Positions 49,458 through 61,438 are shown, counted from the stretch's first letter. The stretch is 64,000 nucleotides of DNA from Acanthochlamys bracteata (GCA_019914995.1 CM034135.1:7876501-7940500); one strand, 5' to 3'. Notes: generated by a model not told the origin, from the letters alone. A program made the numbers and translations.

Positions 49458-52406
49458 CTAGAATCTGCTGGAGTTGTTCTTGTAGTTCCGTTGTGCGAGA
49501 TGCATCAGTGGCCAGAGAACGTTCATCCGGTGGAAGCTGTTCGTTGCCTGTTATACGGAAATCATAAGAATCTCTAGCTTCTATTGTGTTACTGAAAACT
49601 TTACGTGAGGTGAAAGTTTGATTACCTCGATGATGAAGTGTGCCCAGAGTTCATTTGATCTTTTCTCTAGCACACCTTTCAATATTGTCAATTCCATTTG
49701 TTTGATTACTTGTGCAATCTCCAGAAACAGACTATAATCTTTGCATAGCATCTGGTATTTACGCATGTATGCAGGCGTTTACAGTCAGGATTTTGATATT
49801 GAAAATGTTAAAGAGTTTCGTTAAATTCACGGTTGTTTTTTCTTACCTCTACTAGCATTTGCCCTGATTCTTCAAGGTTTTCGACTATGAGCTTACAGTC
49901 TTTAGAGTTGTTTCCGTACTTGAACGCTCGACTTGTTCCTGATTGATGATTATTGTCTCCACCAGAATCCAAGCTAGTATCCTCAGTCTCCAGCTGCAGC
50001 TGTTGAATAACAGTGTTATATCAAGGACAAACAACAGCTTGAATACAATGGTTCTAGTGCTTTAAGAAGTATTTGTCAGAAAGTTACTGAATCAAGTTAC
50101 AGGTTGTTAAACATTTTGAGTAGCAGTTGATGGAGCAGGAAATTGGAATCTAGAATCTTGCAAGGGAGTAGCAAAGGCAAAATTTACCTTGGGTTGTGTT
50201 ACATTTGTACATTGCTTGAGTTTGTCAGCTAACTCGGATACATTTTGCAGGAAATGCATATGCTGTATTGTTTTATCTAACAGGCCATCAATGCTGCACT
50301 GCACGTAAGAAGAAGAAAATGGGAGGAACACTTCATCTCATTAACTGGTTAGCGAAAAAATGAAGTACTATGTTTTAGGCTGCTCACCTTTGATCCGTTT
50401 GGTATGATTTCTCGCAACTCTTTAACTCGGTCTTGAATCAACTGTCGATCTCTCGGTCTTGGGTTGTAAGAGTCTGGAGTCCTTCCTCTCTTCTTGTTAA
50501 AAGCTTTGCAATCCATGCTCTGCTCGAGTGCCTTGTCTTTCATTATCTTTTCACTGTTGGATGGCAAACATATAGAACCTTGAAGTTCTTCAAAACTCGA
50601 CATAGACCTTACATGTAGCTGCCTCATGAGGCAATTATCCCCAGCACCAGTTATGCATTCATCTGTTATAGATGGTTTTCTGTAAGATTCGATGCTTCTA
50701 GTTGCACCTTGTGCTTCATCATCTGAACAGTAGTTAAGATCGGCTATTAGTTCGTCTATGATGTGCCTCACACTTGGATCATTCATGAAATGCGTATCAC
50801 TTTTCTCAGCATAGAGCTTGGTTGCACCCGGTATGTCTTCCCATTGCTCATTCTTCTGGCCATTCAATCCATCGATATTTGATAGAATAGAACTCCAGTC
50901 GATGTCCTCATTCTCTAGAAAACCTAAGAGTGCTTTGTTCAAATCCGAATCAGAAGTGATTGAGTTGTTGACTACTCCAAAGTTGTCCTCAACACACTTC
51001 TCACTGAAATGTTGATCATACGCATTTTCCAAGTGACTCCTATGGGAAGATTCAATCTTAATAGACGGTTCAGAATTCCATCTGCAGAAACTTTGAGTAA
51101 CTGAACTCAGATCAGACTCATCAGAATGCTGAAACTGATCCGTTTCGAACTCCTTAATCCTTTCTTGCAGCAAACCATGGCTCGATGTTTCCGATTTCAT
51201 GTTGGTTACCTGCAGTTCTTGGGTGTTTGGGTGAACTGTAAAAGGCATCATAAGGCGACAACCAACTGGCAAGAGCTTGCTTATACTCTCTTCAGGATAT
51301 ACGAAATCAATTATGTTTTCAGCTGGTGAGATGCCATCCAACAAGTCATTGTTGATTAGAGGTACTGGACTTGGTGAAAGAGAGACTGCAAAGTTAGTAA
51401 CAGGTGGTAAAGGCATAGCAGGTCCCGTATGCAGGTACGAGTCGAGTAAAGTTCTTATAAGATTCATCACCCTAGGACCATCCTCCAAGACCTGAAGGGT
51501 AGGAGATCATCAGAAGTCTGTAAAGATTTGATGCTGTAGGAAGGTCTAAGGCTAAGCTGTAAGGTTGATCAGAGAGTACCTTAGTTAGGCTCCCAAGTTG
51601 AAGAACACCCTTATGATCGATAGGGACAAGCAAGACTGTCTGACAAGGGCATGGAGGCATATGAGGTGCCTATTCAGTACTGATTTAGAATGCACAGAAA
51701 TTATGTCGCGTACCTTGATTCCTGCCAGTAGTTGAGGTTCCCATTCCTCGCTAAACTGTACATAAACCAATCAGCGAATGCAGCGACTATATCACCGTTT
51801 TGTATGTAAGGACTGATCATTCGAGTGAAAGGGACTTACTTCTGGTGACAGCTTAGATCTCAACTCAGAAGCAAATATCCAACAGTTCTTCCTTCCATAC
51901 GCGACTTCACCGATTTTCCTGACAATCAAATGTGTCAAAGGCAATACTATAAGTTACTAAGGTTTAACTGAAAAAACATGCCTAACGTCTTCGAACACGA
52001 ACCTTTCACCAAGCAAGTACGAATAACATGCCATGCTTCTGACTGCCATTTCAATTGGGCATTGCGGAAAGCTTCCAACCTGATCATCTACTTCACCCTC
52101 AAAAGAAAGTATTCTATATCCACCAACATGAAAATCATCATTGCCTGATTTTTCCAAACTTTGACAAGGTTTTGTATGGTCGAAAAACCCGTCCTCCCAA
52201 GTCAGTACCCTGAAATTGTAAACAACAGCCATTCACATCTCCGACGAAATCGCAGTTTTTACAGACAAGAGTCTTTCTACTGAAAGCGAGCATACTTACA
52301 TTCCAGTCTCTTGGTCCACCTTCCAAAAGACGGCATACTTCCATGGGGAGTTGTAACAAAGGTTCCTCAGCAGCTGCTTCAAATCAGTAGCAGCAGTAGT
52401 TGCCAT
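49458..52406 (-). CDS. LHW-like: LHW-family atypical bHLH transcription factor (EMB1444/bHLH155 group)
   Basis: Ten exons on the minus strand: 52406-52300, 52209-52003, 51918-51840, 51755-51714, 51639-51580, 51491-50388, 50298-50188, 49999-49847, 49751-49626 and 49547-49458, giving 692 residues. The N-terminal bHLH-MYC_N-like domain begins LKQLLRNLCYNSPWKYAVFWK and includes ACYSYLLGERKIGEVAYGRKNCWIF and AGIKTVLLVPIDHKGVLQLGS. A long variable middle follows. The bHLH region starts at about 498 (KKRGRTPDSYNPRPRDRQLI, then QDRVKELREIIPNGSKCSIDGLLDKTIQHMHFLQ) and lacks the usual His-Glu-Arg DNA contacts, as in LHW. The C-terminus ends ILKGVLEKRSNELWAHFIIE and HRMNVLWPLMHL, family-typical. LHW proteins dimerise with TMO5-type bHLHs in vascular development. 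The last exon frame was set by that C-terminal match. Two uORFs precede it. Confidence 0.92.
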
Positions 52407-52492
52407 CAAACAAGTTCAAATCGGAGTTACCTAAAAAAACGAGTACTTTTGTTCTTTTTTTAACGTTCAGACTGAAATTGCAATGATTTAAG

Positions 52493-52591
52493 TTAACTCC
52501 CCATGTAAGAACCTCTTCCTGCTTGTCTCCACTTCCAACCAGCTTTTCGTTTCATTGACAAGTTTGCAGATCCTAATAGCAACCAAACCAT
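52493..52591 (-). promoter_or_regulatory. 32-codon upstream ORF in the bHLH leader (candidate conserved peptide uORF)
   Basis: On the coding strand this begins ATGGTTTGGTTGCTATTAGG and encodes MVWLLLGSANLSMKRKAG followed by WKWRQAGRGSYMGS and a TAA stop, 86 bases before the main ATG. The peptide is Trp/Arg-rich and not low complexity. Arabidopsis genes of this bHLH subgroup (At2g31280, At1g06150) carry annotated conserved peptide uORFs (CPuORF7, CPuORF8), so a translation-control role is likely, though I cannot align the peptides here. Confidence 0.65.
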
Positions 52592-52673
52592 GATTTTTAT
52601 TTCTTCAATTTGTTCTAGATTTCAACAATCGAACGCAACTGAAGTTAAATTTCTCGAACAATATGGTGATCTT

Positions 52674-52697
52674 TCATTCGATTTCGAGCGGCAACAT
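52674..52697 (-). promoter_or_regulatory. 7-codon upstream ORF in the bHLH leader
   Basis: ATGTTGCCGCTCGAAATCGA followed by ATGA encodes MLPLEIE and stop. It lies just upstream of the 32-codon uORF and just downstream of a probable 5' UTR acceptor (TTTCTCAG near 52742). It is too short to judge conservation. Confidence 0.35.
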
Positions 52698-55027
52698 TCT
52701 GATTTTGCTCTCTTTTCTTGTAGAGCAATATGAATTGATCTGAGAAAGAAAATATATATTAAGTTTGAGTTAGAATTATATGCAAAACTTTCTTACCAAT
52801 AGAAGAAACCTTCAGAAAGCTTGCAAGTATTCGTGGGTATGAATTCCAATTTCATTAATTGAAATCAAATTGAATGAAAAGCAGAATGTGCTAAAAACAA
52901 AGAAACTGAAATTCTTTGTTGTTATTCTTTCAATGAAACAATGAAGAATTGAGTGCAACAGAAGAGAAAAACAGAATTCTAACCTTTCTTTCTTGAAAGA
53001 AAAACAACAGCTACAACAACAACAACTACAAATCTAAGCAAGATTTTGATCTCTTTCTTTGTTGTAGCTGCAAAAACAAATTGAAAGTGAGCAAATGGAA
53101 CTTAATGAATTCTACCACTGAACTTCTCTACCTCTGGGCTTTTAATAGCCATCTCAAGAACATATATATTTAAAAATCTTTTACTTGTGTTTTAATTATT
53201 GCATTTGGTTTTACTTATTATTCATGGTTGACATTTTATTTCTCTATCAAATGAGCAAACATTGATTAAAAAAGAACTCTAAACCAAAAGTGACTGCCTA
53301 AAATAACAACCCAAAAACATTAGAGAAATATTTTTTAACAAACTACATCACCACTTATGTACAAAAACAATGCTTGTTAGAATTGGATTGATATTTGATA
53401 ATTTTAAAAAACCATCAATCATACAATTTTTATATCTATAAAAGTTAAATCAAAATTCTTTTTTGTCAAACTTAATAAACTATACATTTCTTTCCCAATA
53501 ATGCAGTTAAATACCAATTTTATAACTTCATCTATCAATCATTCAAACGGGAGGCTTTTATCAGAACGGTCCTCTGACAAAATAATTGGCCAACTATTTA
53601 TAAATTAGCATGTCTCATATATAAGTATACATATTATTTTCAATATGTAATAAATATTAGATTATTAAAAGCGTGAATTTTTATGAATTATTTTTTTTTA
53701 ACTTATATAAAAGTCAGAGATGTTCTATCGACTTATTCCATATTTCATATATTTGTTTTTACATCTTTTGAATTTTTAATTCCAAAAAAAACCATATACA
53801 TTGCTGTAGAAAATTTTTCAAGAAATTGAAGAGCATGGTTAATTTGTACGTACAAGCTTTTTTTTAAAAAAATAACTAAACATTTTGAAAAAAAAATTTT
53901 AAGCTCTATTTTTTCAGCTATCATAAACATCGCTTTAGTTGGGCCTGAAATAAATCGCCCCCTAATAAATAGCCCGTTATGCAACAAAGGTTGGACCATT
54001 TTAAAACCTCAATGCCTAACGGCCCACTATCTGATTGTGCTATACCAATGTGAGACCGACGTTATAAGCGTTTAAAATTGTTTATAAAATAAAAATTTTT
54101 TAAAAAATATATTTTTAAATTTTTAAAAAATGAGTTTTATTTTTTTATTTTAAAAAAATAACAAAAATATATAATAAAAAATTTTTATTTTGTAAAATTT
54201 TTAATATTTTTAATTTCTAAATAATTTTTTAAATATTTATAAAATATATATTAAAAAATATAAACTTAAAAATTAAAAAATATATTTTATAAAATATATT
54301 TTTTAATATTAAAAATTGAGCGTTTTTTAATTTTATAAAATATAAAATTAAAAAACGCTCAATCAAACGCCACAGTATCAGCCGACTAAAAAGTCCGTGT
54401 TGACGCAGTGGCAGTTTGTAATAGTTCGGCTTACTTAACCGTTCGAAAACATTCGGCGTATTGAATATTAATAAGTTTCTTCACATTCGATTATTATTAT
54501 TATTCTTCTATTTGTTTTTCGTTGTCGTTTTGATTTGATTTGGTTGAACTCGGTCAGATCTAGCGCACGAACAGAAACGAAGAAATTGTTCTGCATCGCG
54601 TTTTCGAATTCGATCTCAACGTGAGTTTGCTTCTTCTTCTGATTACTTTATTTTTTTCTCATTACGCCTCGATTTTTTTGGGGAAAATTTTCATCATTCA
54701 TATTTTTCACGGATTTTTTCTGTACGCAAAAGAATTCTTGTACCAATTCTATCTTGTTTTTCGGTTAATTAGGTAGAAGTGGTTAGATATTGCTATTTGA
54801 TTCGTTAGAAAGCTATTTAGGTATGTGCATTGTTTTGAGATTTGAGTTAATATTTTAAGTTTGCGTGAATTAGAACCACATTATCGAAGATTTGAGCTGA
54901 GAAACCTAAAAGGTAAAAAGTATTAGATCTTGTATATTCTGAAACTGACCTAAATTGTTAGAGCACAAATTTTGTGTCTGATTTGTTTTTGTTGATTCGG
55001 ATATTCATTAATTCATGTGATAGGAAA
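52698..55027. other. divergent promoter region between the bHLH and CGR genes
   Basis: The left part (to about 53150) is probably the bHLH leader, with a 5' UTR intron (donor near 52994, acceptor near 52742 on the minus strand). The centre is AT-rich spacer with a MITE-like block at 54062-54372. The right part (from about 54530) is the CGR leader, with a probable 5' UTR intron 54622-55023 (AAC/GTGAGT donor, GTGATAG acceptor four bases before ATG). Confidence 0.5.
54062..54372. repeat. AT-rich MITE-like copy ending in a perfect hairpin
   Basis: Reverse-oriented relative of the 15690-15955 family. At its right end, 54317-54338 and 54344-54365 form a perfect 22-bp inverted repeat (ATTGAGCGTTTTTTAATTTT ...) around the 5-base loop AAAAT. 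The left end AAGCGTTTAAAATTG and right end AATCAAACGCC are roughly inverted. Confidence 0.6.
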
Positions 55028-57686
55028 ATGTCAAGGAGGCTCATAAACTCAAATAGACGGCTTATTGATAGCGGGAATTTCCCGTTTGCTGGTGCTTTCC
55101 CTCAAAAATCACGCAGCTCACCTCTGCTGTCCCTTGGGTTGGTCCTTGTGGTAATCTTCATCTGACCCTTATTATACGTATCTTATTCAGTCTTTGTGGT
55201 GAATTGGGATCTGATTACTTGCTTCTTGAAGATTATGCATTATTTATAGGTGTTGACTTCCTTTACAACTTTGTTCAAGTTTACACATCCTGCACCAAAA
55301 TGCTCAGTCGTTTTTGGTTTTGGTCTTCCACCCAAGTTATAGGGTATAGTAAGCGCAATGTTTAAAAATTTATTCTATATGACTGCAATGCTTGAAAACA
55401 TTAAGTGCAAGTAAAATTCTGAATAAATAAAGCTATGTTTCGGTGCAATGGTTTGTACTGTATATGTAGTACTTACGCAAATGTATGAGACATCCTATTG
55501 AAAAAAAGCATATTAGCTCTAGCCAAAGTAGTGTACTTGGTCCAACAACTCAACCATTGGCAAAATACAGGATACATAGCAAAAAATATTATGAAATTTC
55601 TGACTGAAAATTGCAATTTGGACACAACATTTGTCCGTATGTGTATTTTTCTGTGATTCTGGCATGTCTGGATACTGATGTATTTTATGTGCTATCTTTT
55701 TCTAGGTTGCTATACTTCTTATTGGGTACTCCTATAGAGGAGGATCAGGTGATGACATAACCTTTTCCCTCATTTTCTACAAACAGTTATTGTTTAATTT
55801 TTTTGAGTATAATGATGCACGCTGATTTCGGAATTAGGTGGATCCACTGTTAAGCAAGCCTTGAGCAGGAGAGAAGGTACGTTTTTGCTGCACTATAGGG
55901 CAAACTAAATGTACATTTGGCATTTTTATTCCACTTGATTGAGCGCTAGTTAATATAGCTTTAGGATATGCCATCTTACATGAACTCATGAAGAAATATG
56001 TACTTTGTTATCATATTAGTTTCTTGTGCTGAAGTAGTGATTGAGTAATATGCATGCTAGGTAACCCTTCTGGGAATGTGGTCCAGGATCATCTGTTTGA
56101 TATGTAGCTGACAACAAATGGTCCCTCAGTTTAACAAGGCTCCCTCGCATTGCAAGGTCTTAGGCTGATAGTGAGACAATCGCACCACTATCTTGAGAGA
56201 TGTCATTCCAAAGTTGTAACTCAACTACCATAAAGAAAGTTAGATACAGCACAATAAGAAAGACCATTTTTGTAAAAATACACACGATGAGAAAAACTCG
56301 ATGTATGACAAAGAACAAGCTCATAGTAATAGTTCCAATGGTCATTAGTTTCAATTGCAGGATTACAGTATAGTTACTTAACTAGCTCTTTGGGTTTGGG
56401 TTGATCTTCATCACAGCAATTGGCTTCCAACATCTAATGCTAGCTCATTTTGAGCACTTATTGCTATTTTAGCATTACTCTTTATCTTTCCTTTGTAGTT
56501 GTTCTACCTTGGAGAATCTGAATCTCTTACTTTCATGAACAGGTCTTACATGCGCATCTGAAGTTCAAAGAGCAATTCCCCTCTTGCAGAAAGCTTATGG
56601 GGACAGCATGCGCAAAGTTTTGCATGTAGGCCCTGACACATGTTCTGTAGTTTCCAAGTTATTGAAGGAAGATGACACTGAAGCATGGGGTATAGAGCCA
56701 TATGATTTGGAGGAAGCTGATAGTGGCTGCAAGAACCTTGTTCGAAAGGGCATAGTACGAGCTGCTGATGTCAAATTTCCTCTTCCGTATAGATCGAATT
56801 CCTTTTCGCTTGTCATAGTTTCAGATACATTGGATTATTTATCTCCAAAATACCTCAACAAGACTATTCCTGAGTTAGCAAGGGTATCAAAGGATGCCCT
56901 CGTTGTTTTCGGCGGTGCGTTCAGTGTCTTCTTATATTATTTCATAGCGGACAGCCAAAACACATGCTTGCATTTGACCTAGTTCATGGGTACTTGTTCA
57001 TTAATTACATCTGGTTAAGCTTTTTATGTCTTATAGAATCAGAAGAGATATAGTTCTGCTACAATGGTGTACTGGCAGTACTACCTATTTCTAGAGTCTC
57101 AAATAACACAAATTTAGTTAGTTTCAGACCCACCCCAGTGCAACTTCTAAGTAGTACTCTGTAACTAAGAAGTTGCACTTTTATTGGATAATAATAATCC
57201 TCTAGTGCTGGTTATTGGTTAGCACGCAAGGATAAAATTTGTCTTAGTGCATAGAGATACAAAATTGTGTAAATTTGTTATACCTATTTAGACCTTCTTA
57301 TGTATTTCTTACAAGTGCTTGTTGTGTAATTTTTAGCTTGTAGTTTTTATTTCTTTTCTGCATTTTAGGTTTTCCAACCCAGCGGAAGGCCAAAGTTTCT
57401 GACCAATCAAAATTTGGGCGTCCGGTATGTTTGGAATTCCATGGATTTCCTTTTCTGCTTCCCTATAGAGTCCCATTCAGATGATTCTACAAATTTATTC
57501 TTTCGCTTAATGCCCTTCTTTTGATTCATCTATATGAAGGCCAAACTAAAGAGTTCATCATGGTGGTCAAGATACTTCACTCAGACTGGCTTAGAGGAAA
57601 ACGAATCTGCACTTAAGAAGTTTGAACAGGCTGCATCAAAAGAATCTTACAAACCTAGCTGCCAAATTTTTCATCTAAGCTCATGA
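55028..57686 (+). CDS. CGR3-like: CGR2/CGR3-type Golgi pectin methyltransferase
   Basis: Six exons: 55028-55150, 55706-55748, 55838-55876, 56543-56914, 57369-57424 and 57540-57686, giving 259 residues (Arabidopsis CGR2/CGR3 about 260). A type II Golgi protein: basic N-tail (MSRRLINSNRRL), FPFAGAFPQKSRSSPLL just before a signal anchor at about 32-49 (LLSLGLVLVVAILLIGYS), then the lumenal domain with VQRAIPLLQKAYGDSMRKVLHVGPDTCSVVSKLL, EAWGIEPYDLEEAD, DVKFPLPYRSNSFSLVIVSDTLDYLSPKYLNKT, AKVSDQSKFGRPAK and WWSRYFTQTGLEEN. CGR proteins carry out homogalacturonan methylesterification in the Golgi and affect cell-wall growth. The VLHVGPDTCSVV segment is the SAM-site equivalent. The PMT gene 25 kb away acts in a related wall process, but I see no sign they are linked in control. 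Confidence 0.95.
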
Positions 57687-58182
57687 TGTCGGATACAGAA
57701 ATTGTTCGCGTCAGTTAACGGGCTGTCAGTTATCATACTGTGCTGCTTGATATGTTGTATCAAATCATTCTATTATTTCTTGTTCTGTGTGCCGCAAAAT
57801 TTTGAGCATTTGCTGCTGCTTGGTGTGCGAACACCTTCACATCTTAGCAAGTTATCAGTCTTAAACGGCAGATCTAAACAATTACTGTAACCATTCTTTA
57901 CATTCTTTTTATTACTAAAGCAATAACAAACGTTTTGCTCATTATTTGTAGTCAGAACAGTTATACTTGTGATTGAGTTATGATGATCTTCATCTTAGTG
58001 TAACATAACTTTTATGATTGCAGCAGTTTGTCTTGTCTACAAACAATCTATTGATGATTTTTTGTGTTTGGTGAATGTTTGGGATGGCTCTTTTTTTCGG
58101 CTATCGTAACTTGGACTACTTACGGAATCGTTGTTGGTTTCAGGTCGAATTTCTGGGTTGCTGAATGGGTTGAGATCGTGGA

Positions 58183-58360
58183 ATGCCACCATCACGAAAT
58201 CCGGTGCAGGTTTTTCGTTGCTTAGGTATGTTTGCAAACCATTTGAGCCTGTTGTTTTTGTTGATGTTTCGCATGTTGTTTAATGCAGAACACGTTCTGT
58301 GTTTTCGTTTTCATCTTCTTCACAGGTGCCAGATATAAGGAAAGAACGCGTTTTCATCAG
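58183..58360 (+). other. possible short spliced ORF
   Basis: ATG at 58183 opens 14 codons (MPPSRNPVQVFRCL), then a donor GTATGT at 58226. A CTTCTTCACAG acceptor precedes 58326, and joining in phase gives GARYKERTRFHQ up to another possible donor (GTTACA) at 58361. The splice-like edges, matching phase and basic peptide are suggestive, but no further exon or family was recognised. It may be chance or part of a non-coding transcript. Confidence 0.2.
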
Positions 58361-59989
58361 GTTACAACTGTTTTTTCAATTCGATTCAAATTCTAAATTT
58401 TGTTTGAAAAATATAGAAACAGTATCTTTGATTTGTTTGGTATGATAACATACAGCTCAACATATGAACACTAATAATCGAATAAAACCTACATGCTGTA
58501 TATGATAATTATTCTATTTTAATACATTTTATGATTCTGATTTGCGTTAATCAACCAAATATATATGTTTTTGCTTCCACTTACAAGACAAGAATAAACA
58601 TAAACTATATATAGATAAAGTTTCTATGAACTATTTTTTCAGTTAGTACTTAGCTCTCATTTTTCAAATATGAGCATCTGTTCTTACTTTGCTTTAGAGA
58701 AAAGAAATACCATATATTCTGTTAGAAATTACTCGCAAATTCTTTTAATAAAGATCCAAAATTTTCTTTTCTAGAAAATTAAGCATTATAATGCTTGTGG
58801 TTTTGTTGAAGTGTTTCTACTGAATTCTTTTATGCAAAGTTCCAACATTTTTTTCCCACTGGGTATTGATGTAAGGATAATACTTTCAAAGAAAGGTAGG
58901 TCCTAGAAGCGAAAGATAATTATATTATAATGTTGATTGATCAACTTCAACTACTTCAACAAAGAATGATTATGAATAATAACAACTTTTCTAGAAATAA
59001 CAGCATCACCAAATTAGACTTCAAATTATTTTAGAAGATGATCCTTATTTAAAATTATTACTCATGATCCATGATGAGCAAATGTGTTGAAGCATGAAGC
59101 TCTTAAAGGCCTATGAGATTCTTCATAACATTTTAATCATGAAAGACTTCATAATTGATATGTATAAGCTGTAATTGGATTATATATTTTTTATAAAGAG
59201 TTTTGTATATTCTTCTGAAAACTATGTTATATATTCACAGGTTGATTTTGTTTATAAATATAACTATGAAGATTAGCAAAATGTAATTATTGGTATTTAT
59301 ATCATCAGCTTTTAATATTTGAAATGAAACTTTTATGTGATGAAATATAAAGGACTTAATCGTTTTCAAAAATTAGACAATAATATATAGGATATGAAAA
59401 TGAAATTTGTGAAGAGATAAGGGTAGTGAACCAACCTTGCTTTGAAAAGGGTTAGAAGAAAAATTATCACCAAATCCTAATATTCTAATACTTGATAATA
59501 CCATTATAATTTGGTGACATGTTTAGTCATGGAAGGCAACTTTGACCTCACACCTTATTCAGTTCTTCTTATCTTCTAATAACTTAAAGAAATACACAAC
59601 TAGAATTATTTCTTTAATCTAGAAGTTTGCAAAATCAATAAATATACTTGTAAAGATACACTTTTTTTAATAAATTTTGTGAGTAATTGTTAAAAGTATA
59701 GACCTTTAATCCAAATCTTTTAAGTAAAAAGTAAAATTGCTATCATCTAATAAAGATTCAAAAAAATATCAGACGGGTAATGCATGACTAAACTTATCAT
59801 TTTAACATTCACCATCATCGTGAAGCATGAACGAAGGTCACTTCTTTCCGTGTAAAGGAGCTGTGGGCGTGTAGTTACAGAATCCGATATCATGTTAGAA
59901 GTCTGAATTTCTAACTCAAAATTTTAAAGTAAGTTGTTCGAGTCTTATAGAGATAATAGTAAAGATATTTGATAGGTAATGTGAAACTA

Positions 59990-60248
59990 AAGTGTTTCAA
60001 ATATTCATAATTAAATTTTATGTAAGTAAAACATAAAAAATAAAAATTTTAAAAATAAACTAGAAATGAATTGAATTTTATATTTAATTTATTTTTAAAA
60101 GTGAGTTCGAAATTAAAAAATATATAAATAAAAAAATTAGAATTAAAATTTCGTGTGTAGAACTGAAATTTTTAATTTCTTATATAAATAAAATATATTA
60201 ACATTTTGAACTTGACGGAACAAAAGTTTCGGACGATTAAAACATGCA
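59990..60248. repeat. MITE-like family copy 1 of 3
   Basis: Starts AGTGTTTCAAATATTCATAA and ends GGACGATTAAAACATGC. Internal words such as AGAATTAAAATTTCGTGTG and GTAGAACTGAAATTT recur in the copies at 61143 and 63059. Confidence 0.55.
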
Positions 60249-60577
60249 GTAAATTCACTATTTTAACGTAAATGAAAGATCCAACAACTTATTAAGATTT
60301 GCTTTGTTTTGCTTTGACTTCTCTGTAGCTAATGACTGTAATGAGGGAGGTTCCTTCCATGAAGCTGTATCCAATTCATCATCATCTTCCTTTCCACATC
60401 ATCATCATATCTTCTTCTTCCAAACCTTTAATTTTCCTCTATATATATATCTACATATTGTTTCCCCCTATTTCACTTGCATTACCCAAAAGAATACTTC
60501 AAAAAACTAAGAAAATAGAATTCATTCACAAAACCCTAGCTAAGAACTTCATCAGTTCTTGTTCTTGATTGATAACA

Positions 60578-60829
60578 ATGGAAGGAATCATTCCATTTGT
60601 GTACAACGCATTAGTGCAATACAGAAATGGTGGACAAGGACAACAACAACAATCATGGTTTTATGAATCAGCTTCGGTTGCTTACATGCGTCTTCCGGGA
60701 GATTCAGGAAGGTTCAGGGCACAAGAAATTCAGCTGTTTTCTTCTTCTTCTCCGCGTTCACCTGCTGCTGTTGCTGCAGCTGCTCAACAGGCAACTTTCC
60801 GGCGAACTACTTCACGGAAACAAGCATAA
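60578..60829 (+). CDS. small plant-specific protein of unknown function
   Basis: Single exon of 83 residues, starting MEGIIPFVYNALVQYRNGG at the first ATG after the leader; the same frame stays open upstream but holds no earlier ATG in the leader. The pattern MEG-I-PFVY-A-VQY-NG, SWFYESAS-AYMRLPGDSGRF and EIQLF looks like a small family found across land plants that I know only as uncharacterised. The C-terminal third is Ser/Ala-rich with a basic end (FRRTTSRKQA). No signal peptide or membrane segment. A TATA-like box about 140 bases upstream and a CT-rich leader support expression. Confidence 0.75.
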   Translation: MEGIIPFVYNALVQYRNGGQGQQQQSWFYESASVAYMRLPGDSGRFRAQEIQLFSSSSPRSPAAVAAAAQQATFRRTTSRKQA

Positions 60830-61142
60830 TATTAGTTTTTCATTACTGCTGATGTCGATGATTGCCACGAAGGTGGTGGTTGTGCTGTTTAATTAATTTC
60901 TTTCATTTACAGTGGTTGTTCTTCTTTTATGTGTTTTAATCAAGTGTTTGTTTATTAATAAGCTTGATTTAAGAAGTGTTTCAACCTATAATCCTAATTG
61001 TGGATTGTGTATGATTAATTGTTCACTAAAGAATGTAAATTTCGTGTGAGAGTTAACACATAACTTTCTTATTGAATTGTCCCACATTGCTTATTTGTCA
61101 GAACGAATGTTTATCTAGATGGATTTGAATACTTATCGTTTT

Positions 61143-61438
61143 AGAACGTGTTTTAAATTTCTGTAATTAAATTTAACACAAATAAAATATAAAAATTAAA
61201 GTTTTTTTAAAAATAAATTAAAAATAAAGTTCAGTTTTTGTATTTCAATTATTTTTTAAAAATAAGTTAAAAATTAATAAATAGAACTGTATTAAGAGAT
61301 ATGTAAATAAAAAATTGAAACTAATATTTTGTATGTAGAATTAGAATTTCTAGTTCCTGTTGCAAATGAAATATATAAATTTTTGGAACTCTAATTTTGA
61401 CTAAAAAATTAGAATTCGAGATGATTGAAACACACCCT
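61143..61438. repeat. MITE-like family copy 2 of 3
   Basis: Left end GAACGTGTTTTAAATTTC and right end GATTGAAACACACCC are inverted. It shares AAAGTTCAGTTTTTGTATTTCA and TTTTGTATGTAGAATTAGAA words with the copies at 59990 and 63059. Confidence 0.6.

Larger units (their letters stand above)
57687..60577. other. CGR 3' UTR, spacer and small-gene promoter
   Basis: Transcript-like composition to about 58370 (3' UTR and possibly a separate short transcript), then AT-rich spacer. A diverged MITE-like copy occupies 59990-60248. A TATA-like CTCTATATATATATC near 60437 and a CATCATCATCTTCC-rich leader precede the small gene at 60578. Confidence 0.45.

Noticed and set aside
49444-49547. Alternative last-exon frame of the bHLH gene ending at 49446
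   Set aside because: It breaks phase with exon 9; the frame ending at 49458 keeps phase and gives the family-typical HRMNVLWPLMHL.
58037-58237. 66-codon open frame on the minus strand
   Set aside because: No family resemblance, low-complexity composition, and no supporting promoter or splice signals; probably a chance frame.
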